Notes under the pieces: model-generated | The model's input: only the letters and a program-made list of their open reading frames with translations | Told to the model about the DNA's origin: nothing | Databases searched by the model: none | Assembly: GCA_937863625.1 (NCBI GenBank) | Contig: CALMGO010000571.1 | Span: 1 to 6,482 of the forward strand | Length of the DNA: 6,482 nt | From: an uncultured bacterium | GTDB taxonomy: Bacteria > Planctomycetota > DG-23 > SLPQ01 | Reading direction: 5' to 3' | Program-made: the position numbers and the translations under genes | Shown: positions 1 to 5,596 of the stretch, piece after piece | Layout of the letters: every line of letters begins with the position of its first letter | Numbering within the stretch: position 1 is the stretch's first letter

Positions 1-669
1 GACACAGACAAACTCCAGAGGCGCGCCGAAGTCCTCAGGCAGCGGCTCATTACTGAATCCGCCGTCGCTGATGACTATCACCCTGGGATCGGAAAGGCCC
101 TGGGCGAGGCTTCCGGCGAGTTCGAGAGGTTCGCGCAGATTGGTGGGGGTGTCTTGCGCCTCAATCGCGCGGAGCGCCACGCGCAGAGCTTCCTTGTCAT
201 CGGTGAGGGTCTGGATAACGCGCGGATGCGACCCGAAGGCAATGAGCATCATCGAATCGCGCGGCGTCATATCGTCGATCACCTGACCGGCACGGGCAAC
301 GGCATGGGCGAGGCGGTCGGGGGAGACGTCGGTAGCACTCATGCTCGCCGAGGTGTCAATGAGCACTATGTACGTGGCGGACCGCGAAGCGGTGGCAAGA
401 AGCGCGGGGCGTCCGAGCGCCAGAAGCGCCGCTACCAGGATGAGAAGCTGTAGAAACAGCAGGAGGTTTCGCCTCAGGCGCTGGAACGGGCTGTTGGCGC
501 GCATATCAAGGATGGATTTTTGCCACAGGAAGGTGCTCGATATTTCGCGACGGAGGCGCTTGAGCTTGAGGAAGTACATCGCTATAAGGACGCCGATCGC
601 GCCGATCGCGCCTCCTATGGCGGCGGCCCGGGCCGCGCTTGAAAGGCCTTCGAGCGTCAGGAAATTCAT
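1..669 (-). CDS. BatA-like VWA membrane protein (3' end outside window)
   Basis: The frame is open from the ATG at 669-667 to the window edge, giving 223 codons with no stop. This is the N-terminal part only; relatives usually continue well past the VWA domain. Seen: a membrane helix at about 14-33, a basic stretch KLKRLRREISS (35-45), the BatA N-terminal signature SPFQRLRRNLLLFLQLL (60-76) leading into a second helix at about 68-86, then a VWA domain from about 98 with an intact metal site (D105-T-S107-A-S109, candidate T176, D202 in SDGGF). Charge distribution puts the basic loop in the cytoplasm and the VWA domain in the periplasm. The start is supported by the ATGA overlap with the DUF58 stop and a run of six G at 682-677 (minus strand), seven bases upstream. 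Known: BatA-type proteins accompany MoxR and DUF58 in Bat-like operons. Any C-terminal domains lie outside the window. Confidence 0.9.
   Translation of the reverse strand, partial: MNFLTLEGLSSAARAAAIGGAIGAIGVLIAMYFLKLKRLRREISSTFLWQKSILDMRANSPFQRLRRNLLLFLQLLILVAALLALGRPALLATASRSATYIVLIDTSASMSATDVSPDRLAHAVARAGQVIDDMTPRDSMMLIAFGSHPRVIQTLTDDKEALRVALRAIEAQDTPTNLREPLELAGSLAQGLSDPRVIVISDGGFSNEPLPEDFGAPLEFVCV
666..669 (-). promoter_or_regulatory. ATGA stop-start overlap between DUF58 and BatA-like genes
   Basis: The minus-strand bases 669-666 read ATGA: the ATG starts the BatA-like gene and the TGA ends the DUF58 gene, in different frames. This four-base overlap is the standard arrangement for termination-reinitiation coupling and indicates the two proteins are made in linked amounts. 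Confidence 0.75.
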
Positions 670-1592
670 TGCAGCACCCCCCGACGACGCAAGTAGTCAA
701 GTATGAGCGTCTCAAACGGCATCGTGGTCCGCGCGAGTATGTGCGTCATCCCACGACGCGTGCAGTAGTCCTTGATCGAGCCGACAAAAGCGGAGAGCAT
801 ATCCCTGTAGGCCTTTATGAGAGGAGCGCTCACGGTAATGTCGGTGAGATTTCCGTCCTCAACGTCTACGAGGGTAAGGTCGCCGGCGAGTTCGGGATCG
901 GTCTCTTCGGGACATAGGACCTGAATGACAAATACATCATGGGCGCCCGCCAGGAGGTATCTCAGATACGCCTCGTGGCCGGCCTTGTCGAAAAGGTCGC
1001 TTATGAAAATAACTATACCCTTGGTACGATGCGTTACGGCGAAACTCTTGAGCGAGGACTGCATGTCAGTCGCTCCCTCGGGCTTGATACGCGACAGGAA
1101 GTCAAGAACTCGCATTACGTTACGCTTGCCGCGCAGAGGGGCAAGCATGTCCGGGGGGCCTGACGTAACCGTCCCGACGGCGACACGGTCGTAATTTGAC
1201 AGTGCGATATAAGCGAGGGCTGCAGCGACCTTTTTGGCGTAGAAGAGCTTGGAGGGCTTGCCAAAGCGCATGCTGGCAGACGTGTCGACGAGTATGTAGA
1301 CATGGAGGTCCTCTTCCTCGAGAAAGAGCTTCAGGAAGAGCTTTTCGAGCCTCCCGTAGATATTCCAGTCAATCATGCGGAGGTCGTCGCCGGGCACGTA
1401 CTGGCGGTAGTCGGCGAACTCAACGCTCTGGCCGCGTTTACGCGTGAGGCGCTCGCCGTGGATTTTGCCCATGATTATCTTGCGACTGACGAGAGACAAC
1501 TGGTCCATCTTGGCCAGAAACTCGTCATCAAGGAGCGAGCCTTCGTCGTCGCTGGTTCGCAATCCTTCGGTCGGCTGTTTAGCCTGGCTCAT
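666..1592 (-). CDS. DUF58 family protein with VWA-like domain
   Basis: A complete 308-residue soluble protein. The family core is unmistakable: an RG-x-x-x-EFADYR motif running into YVPGDDLRMIDW (R53 to W76), then an acidic LFLEEEDL stretch leading into a VWA-type fold. The metal-site motif is intact, with D103-T-S105-A-S107, T175 and D199 (ISDLFD). No membrane helix is predicted, unlike longer DUF58 proteins with an N-terminal pair. The first ATG is preferred because family-like sequence already begins near residue 21 (LLDDEFLAKMDQL) and a ribosome binding site precedes it. Known: DUF58 proteins are almost always encoded next to MoxR ATPases and are thought to act as adaptors or substrates of the ATPase; the biochemical role is not settled. 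The TGA stop overlaps the next start as ATGA, so translation of the BatA-like protein is probably coupled to it. Confidence 0.96.
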   Translation of the reverse strand: MSQAKQPTEGLRTSDDEGSLLDDEFLAKMDQLSLVSRKIIMGKIHGERLTRKRGQSVEFADYRQYVPGDDLRMIDWNIYGRLEKLFLKLFLEEEDLHVYILVDTSASMRFGKPSKLFYAKKVAAALAYIALSNYDRVAVGTVTSGPPDMLAPLRGKRNVMRVLDFLSRIKPEGATDMQSSLKSFAVTHRTKGIVIFISDLFDKAGHEAYLRYLLAGAHDVFVIQVLCPEETDPELAGDLTLVDVEDGNLTDITVSAPLIKAYRDMLSAFVGSIKDYCTRRGMTHILARTTMPFETLILDYLRRRGVLQ

Positions 1593-1598
1593 TTCGTT

Positions 1599-1603
1599 TC
1601 CCT
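1599..1603 (-). promoter_or_regulatory. Ribosome binding site of the DUF58 gene overlapping the MoxR stop
   Basis: Minus-strand AGGGA at 1603-1599 shares bases with the TAG stop of the MoxR gene (1604-1602) and lies six bases before the DUF58 ATG at 1592. The overlap of stop and ribosome binding site suggests translational coupling of the two genes. Confidence 0.55.
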
Positions 1604-2606
1604 ATCGAAGAGCGCTCTCTTCACTGGTCCTTGAGACTTTCGCAAGGATATCGTTTATAACGAGGTCGGCGGTGATGCCCTCGGCCTCGCCTTCAAAGTT
1701 GAGTATCAAACGGTGGCGCAAACAGGCAAGAGCGCTTGAGGCTACGTCGTCAAAAGAGACATTGAAGCGTCCGGCCAGAAGAGCGCGCACCTTGCCAAAG
1801 AGCATGAGGGCCTGGGCGCCGCGGGGGCTGGCGCCGTACCTTACGTATCGGTTGGTCATCTCGCCGGCAAAGGGACCGCCGGGGTGGGTGGCGAGTACGA
1901 GCCGGACGGCGTAATCCTTGACGTGGCCGGCGGCAACTACAGAGTGAACGAAGGCGCGAAGTTTCATTATGGTCTTTGCGTCGGCGACCGGTTCGGGGGT
2001 AACGTTGACGCCCTGAGTGGTGCGCTCAAGTATGGTGATGAGTTCCTCGCGGTTGGAGTAATGGACGTTGAGCTTGGCGAGAAAGCGGTCGAGCTGGGCC
2101 TCCGGGAGAGGGTAGGTTCCTTCCATCTCGATGGGGTTCTGCGTGGCCATCACAAGGAAGGGCTCCTCAAGTTTGTACGTGGTCTGGCCCGAGGTCACAG
2201 TGTGCTCCTGCATGGCCTCAAGAAGCGCAGACTGCGTTTTCGGCGTCGCGCGGTTGACTTCGTCGGCGAGGATGATATTGGCAAAGACCGGCCCGGGGCG
2301 AAACTCAAAGGCACGGCGCCCGGTTTCACTTTCGACGACGATATTGGTGCCTATGATGTCGGCGGGCATGAGGTCGGGGGTAAACTGGATGCGGTTGAAC
2401 TTCAGGGACAGCGCCTGAGTGAGAGTGCGCACGAGATAGGTCTTACCCAGACCGGGGACGCCTTCGAGGAGGGCGTGACCGCCGGCAAAAAGGCACGACA
2501 GCACGCCGTCAATAACCTCCTCGTGGCCCACGATGCAGCGCTTGACCTGTGTCTTCACATCGCCGTAAACACGCCTGAATTCCGCGGCGTCATTTTCTAC
2601 GCTCAT
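1602..2606 (-). CDS. MoxR-family AAA+ ATPase
   Basis: A complete 334-residue protein, the usual length for MoxR ATPases, with all core AAA+ elements visible. These are Walker A GVPGLGKT (49-56), Walker B with D115-E116 in IILADEVNRA (111-120), sensor 1 around N157 (ATQNP), the MoxR signature PEAQLDRF (168-175) with a candidate arginine finger at R174, and sensor 2 GASPR (258-262). There is no membrane segment or signal peptide, so it is cytoplasmic. Known: MoxR proteins form hexamers that use ATP to remodel or activate partners, commonly recruited through VWA proteins encoded beside them. Here the neighbours are a VWA/GATase-like membrane protein upstream and a DUF58 protein nine bases downstream, the classic MoxR-DUF58-BatA order. 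The gene is not closely identifiable as ravA, norQ or cbbQ, so I give no symbol. Substrate unknown; no missing residues seen. Confidence 0.97.
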   Translation of the reverse strand: MSVENDAAEFRRVYGDVKTQVKRCIVGHEEVIDGVLSCLFAGGHALLEGVPGLGKTYLVRTLTQALSLKFNRIQFTPDLMPADIIGTNIVVESETGRRAFEFRPGPVFANIILADEVNRATPKTQSALLEAMQEHTVTSGQTTYKLEEPFLVMATQNPIEMEGTYPLPEAQLDRFLAKLNVHYSNREELITILERTTQGVNVTPEPVADAKTIMKLRAFVHSVVAAGHVKDYAVRLVLATHPGGPFAGEMTNRYVRYGASPRGAQALMLFGKVRALLAGRFNVSFDDVASSALACLRHRLILNFEGEAEGITADLVINDILAKVSRTSEESALR

Positions 2607-2612
2607 CTTTGT

Positions 2613-2618
2613 TCCTCC
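2613..2618 (-). promoter_or_regulatory. Strong ribosome binding site of the MoxR gene
   Basis: Minus-strand GGAGGA lies six bases upstream of the ATG at 2606-2604. This is the best Shine-Dalgarno match in the window and fixes the MoxR start. It suggests the ATPase is translated independently and probably more abundantly than its neighbours, whose sites are weaker or lie inside the preceding coding sequence. Confidence 0.8.
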
Positions 2619-2628
2619 GATCTGTTGT

Positions 2629-2650
2629 AGCTGCCGGCACAGGCCGGGCT
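2629..2650 (-). other. Small hairpin in the spacer before the MoxR gene
   Basis: In the 62-base spacer (2607-2668) the minus-strand RNA can pair CCGGC with GCCGG around a four-base loop (CTGT). Three further outer pairs (AGC with GCT) form if a two-base CA bulge is allowed. No T tract follows, so it is not a typical intrinsic terminator. It ends ten bases before the MoxR Shine-Dalgarno site and might affect message stability or processing, or have no role. No good -35/-10 pair is visible in the spacer. Confidence 0.3.
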
Positions 2651-2668
2651 GGTTTCTGCTATCGAGTT

Positions 2669-5596
2669 CTATCCCTCAGGGATATTCCTGTCTTTGCGGG
2701 CCTTTCGCTTGGCCTCGAGGAGCCTGCCGGTAAAGGTATCTTCGCCGGCCTTCGTGACCTCGCTGGAAGGAGCTGACGCCTGATCGATCTTTTCGGCGCG
2801 CGCGCGCGACCGTGTGAGAGCCTGGTCCCGCTCTATCTCCTCGATGGGCACCAGGGGCGTCTCGGCGTCGCCTACGAACTTGCGGGCGGATTCCTGCCTT
2901 TGTTCCCGAGTAACCTTCTTGACGGAGAGAAGGGTCGAAGTATACGCGATACGCTCGCCTGCGAGTTGGCGCCTGCCGACGTATGGCAGCCAGTAAACGG
3001 CGTCACGGAAAGCCTCCCAGACGGCCGCATAGTCGATGATGACCCTTCTCAAGAACACATCGAGCAGGAAAAGCGCGCAGGCCGCGGCAAGGACCCACTG
3101 CCAGATATCACTGTACGACGCCTGCGCTGGGAAATCCCTCCTGAAGACGTCGACCTCGGGTGCAATGACCTTTCCTCCTGTGAGGTCGCTCAGCTGCTTG
3201 AGCAGGACGTCATTGGTCGAAAGGGCCCGGTACTCCGGCGAAAACGGGATCGTGACGGCGGTGCTGTAGGTGCGCGCGGCGCCTTTGGAGTCGGTGTAAC
3301 TGACAATCGGCAGATAAGTGCCGATTTCGTCGGTCTGGAAGGTCCCTTCGTAGTGGCCGGGAGCGGTTTGCTCGAGTTTGAGCGGCGCGGCCTGAGCATC
3401 GGGCGAGAGGACGGTGCCGCTGAACTGTAGAAAGTTGACGTATTCACCGCTACGATCGATTGCGTCTATGGAGATGGTGGCCGTATCACCCCTGATGGCG
3501 CAGTTGGTGGTAAACTCGCCGGTCTCAACCTTGCGCTCGACCCATTCGACAACCTGGCCCCAGAACCGGCGGTACTCGCCCCAGGCCACCCACTTTGAGG
3601 CCCACTTGGCCTTGGCGTCGGAGGTAAAGGCGACGGCCCGGCCAAGCCCACACTGCCAATGAGCAAGAAGAGGGTCGTCGTTATTCGTGAGGAGCGGGAC
3701 TTCCGCGAGCGGCTTTGGCGTGGTTATGACGTAACCGAGCAATTCCGGGAAGGCGCCGGGCGCAAACCCGGTTAGGGGCACGGTGTTCATGACCATGGTG
3801 GGGATAAAAGGCGTTTCGAAAATGAGCCCCCTGCGCACCGTGCGGGCTTCCTTGATAAATATCTGCGGCAACTGACTGGCAGAGGCGGGCTGGTAGAAAC
3901 GGCCGTTACACAACTGGGCGATGGCTTTCATGTTACCGGTGGACTGGCCGCCGTGCGGAAAGACGGCCACGGTGCTGACGGTGATATTTTTTGCCGCGAG
4001 CTGCTGCATATAGGAAGGCGCCGGAGCACTGGGGTCACCATCGGAGATAATGACAATATGCTTTACGGCGGCCTGCGATTTGACAAGGGCGGCCTCGGCC
4101 ATCTGCATGGTGGTGACGAAAGTGGGCATATCGCCGGCCTGCATGCGGTTTATGACGGCCTTTATTTTGCCCCGGTCGGTCACGGGGGCAAGGGGGACAA
4201 GCCATCTCTCGCCGCCGATCTGATAGGAGTAATGGAGGACACCGAACTCGTCATACTGACCGAGGGTGTCGAGCGCGGCCTTTGCGATATTTATGCCCCA
4301 GCGATTGCCGTCGGCGAACTCGCAGGTGTGCATTATGATGACGAGAGCGCCCGTGGGGACGACCTGCCGGTCCTTGACGTCCATCTCGACGGGCAGCGCT
4401 TCTTCAACAGGGGTGCCCTTCCAGCCGCCGGCGCCGAATGAATCGGGGCCGCCGACCATGACAAGTCCGACTCCGTAGTCCTTAACGGCGGCGGCAAGGG
4501 TCTGAATCTGTTCGGCGGGCAGGTCATAAGCGGCGACGTTGGCAAGGATGACCGTGTCGTAGCCGGTCATCAGGCTCAAGGCGTTCGGGAAATTGGCGGG
4601 TTTTATGACATCGACGGCGACCTTGTCGCCGCGGAGGGCCTGGGCAAGAGTGGCCGCATCGTCATCGCCCCCCTCGACAATAAGGACTTTCTTTTCGCCG
4701 CGAACTATTGTGTAGGCAGTGGCGGTGTTGTTCTGATGCAGGTTGTCGTCGGCCGAGTCGATCGATGCCTTGAAGTCATAAACGCCGGACGATTCCAGCG
4801 GCCGCTCTATGACGTAGACGTTTATGCCGGGCTTAAGGTGGACCTCCTGCTCGGCGATGGGGACGCCATTGGCGAAAAGGCGCAGGGTCCCGTCGGCGGG
4901 ATTGAACGCGCGCACGAGGACGGAGACACTTGCGGTTTTGCCGGCCGCGGTTTCCTGAGGGGCTATGATCTTCTCGATCATGACTTCGTGGTCGTAGCCG
5001 TAGCGCACGGGCAGACAGTCGATTCTGACGCCGGAGGACTTGGCAGTGGCGGCCTCGGCGACCGCAGCGCCATTATTCTCATTTCCGTCGGTCAGGAGCA
5101 CGAGGCGTTTTCGCCCGGTCTGTGGCATCGCGGCAATGGCGGTTCGTATCGCGGCAGCAAGGTCGGTGTGGTCAGGCCGCACAACGGCGCGCAGAGCGGT
5201 GGTGTCGACGGCTTCGGTCGTAAACGGCTGGTCTATGGCGGCGTTTGTCCCGAAGGTAACAAGCGCAACCTGGTCGCCGGGACCGCGCGTCGTTTGCTGC
5301 TGCCAGGAGGCGACCTGATCGAGCGATGTCACCTGGTTGTCGGCAGGGATCGACAGACTCATGTCAACTACAAAGGCAACGGCCATGTCGTCCCGGACGA
5401 GGACGAGCTGGACCCGTGCAAGCGCCGCGGCCAAGGCAGCGGCGACAAGACAGCGCACCACAAGCGAAGAAACGGAACGGAAGGTTCCCAGCCCGGCGAT
5501 GCTTTTTCGCCCCCAGTAGAAGACGAGCGGAAGCACCAGCAACAGCAGCAGCCACTGCGGCTGGGCAAACCTTATCTGTGCAAACCTTTCAAACAC
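2669..5596 (-). CDS. Large membrane protein with two VWA domains and a glutamine-amidotransferase-like domain
   Basis: A 975-residue protein starting at GTG, the first codon after the preceding TAA. Segments seen: membrane helices at about 12-28 and 43-66 with a basic loop between; VWA domain 1 at about 72-200 with an intact metal site (D78-x-S80-x-S82, T144, D170); an Ig-like beta stretch at about 205-300; a GATase-like domain beginning at about 301 with the hallmark GGPDSFGAGGW (382-392); VWA domain 2 at about 414-590; the apparent second half of the GATase-like fold at about 591-690 (GLGRAVAFTSD, 650-660); a beta-rich region at about 695-785; a membrane helix at about 832-850; and a charged tail to 975. 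VWA 2 has HTCEF (423-427) where DxSxS is expected, but keeps an SDGD motif at 518-521. No GATase nucleophile cysteine is evident, so catalysis is doubtful. Positive-inside charge places the domains in the periplasm and the tail in the cytoplasm. Architecture resembles large planctomycetal VWA/GATase proteins; the function is not known. It sits 62 bases upstream of the MoxR gene. Confidence 0.87.
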   Translation of the reverse strand: MFERFAQIRFAQPQWLLLLLVLPLVFYWGRKSIAGLGTFRSVSSLVVRCLVAAALAAALARVQLVLVRDDMAVAFVVDMSLSIPADNQVTSLDQVASWQQQTTRGPGDQVALVTFGTNAAIDQPFTTEAVDTTALRAVVRPDHTDLAAAIRTAIAAMPQTGRKRLVLLTDGNENNGAAVAEAATAKSSGVRIDCLPVRYGYDHEVMIEKIIAPQETAAGKTASVSVLVRAFNPADGTLRLFANGVPIAEQEVHLKPGINVYVIERPLESSGVYDFKASIDSADDNLHQNNTATAYTIVRGEKKVLIVEGGDDDAATLAQALRGDKVAVDVIKPANFPNALSLMTGYDTVILANVAAYDLPAEQIQTLAAAVKDYGVGLVMVGGPDSFGAGGWKGTPVEEALPVEMDVKDRQVVPTGALVIIMHTCEFADGNRWGINIAKAALDTLGQYDEFGVLHYSYQIGGERWLVPLAPVTDRGKIKAVINRMQAGDMPTFVTTMQMAEAALVKSQAAVKHIVIISDGDPSAPAPSYMQQLAAKNITVSTVAVFPHGGQSTGNMKAIAQLCNGRFYQPASASQLPQIFIKEARTVRRGLIFETPFIPTMVMNTVPLTGFAPGAFPELLGYVITTPKPLAEVPLLTNNDDPLLAHWQCGLGRAVAFTSDAKAKWASKWVAWGEYRRFWGQVVEWVERKVETGEFTTNCAIRGDTATISIDAIDRSGEYVNFLQFSGTVLSPDAQAAPLKLEQTAPGHYEGTFQTDEIGTYLPIVSYTDSKGAARTYSTAVTIPFSPEYRALSTNDVLLKQLSDLTGGKVIAPEVDVFRRDFPAQASYSDIWQWVLAAACALFLLDVFLRRVIIDYAAVWEAFRDAVYWLPYVGRRQLAGERIAYTSTLLSVKKVTREQRQESARKFVGDAETPLVPIEEIERDQALTRSRARAEKIDQASAPSSEVTKAGEDTFTGRLLEAKRKARKDRNIPEG
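2796..2808 (-). repeat. 13-base alternating GC tract in the tail of the large VWA gene
   Basis: An uninterrupted alternating G/C tract falls in the codons for S-R-A-R-A (about residues 930-934) of the cytoplasmic tail. Such tracts can slip during replication and can adopt left-handed DNA. A two-base change here would shift the frame of the last 40 or so residues only. It may equally be a by-product of Arg/Ala codons in a G+C-rich genome. Confidence 0.5.

Noticed and set aside
591..611. Tandem 9-base repeat (CGCCGATCG, about 2.3 copies)
   Set aside because: It encodes alternating G-A-I-G in the first membrane helix of the BatA-like protein. It is too short and too well explained by the helix to count as a separate element.
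71..706. Several overlapping plus-strand open frames (71-286, 154-453, 341-706)
   Set aside because: They mirror the BatA-like gene, whose minus-strand frame is open from the ATG at 669 to the window edge and carries membrane helices and a VWA metal site.
1884..2630. 248-codon open frame on the plus strand
   Set aside because: It is entirely antisense to the MoxR gene, which has every AAA+ motif in place. No motif of its own and no ribosome binding site was seen.
4367..4696. Active glutamine amidotransferase
   Set aside because: The GATase-like signature is present but no nucleophile cysteine in an elbow motif is visible, so I describe it as a GATase-like fold only.
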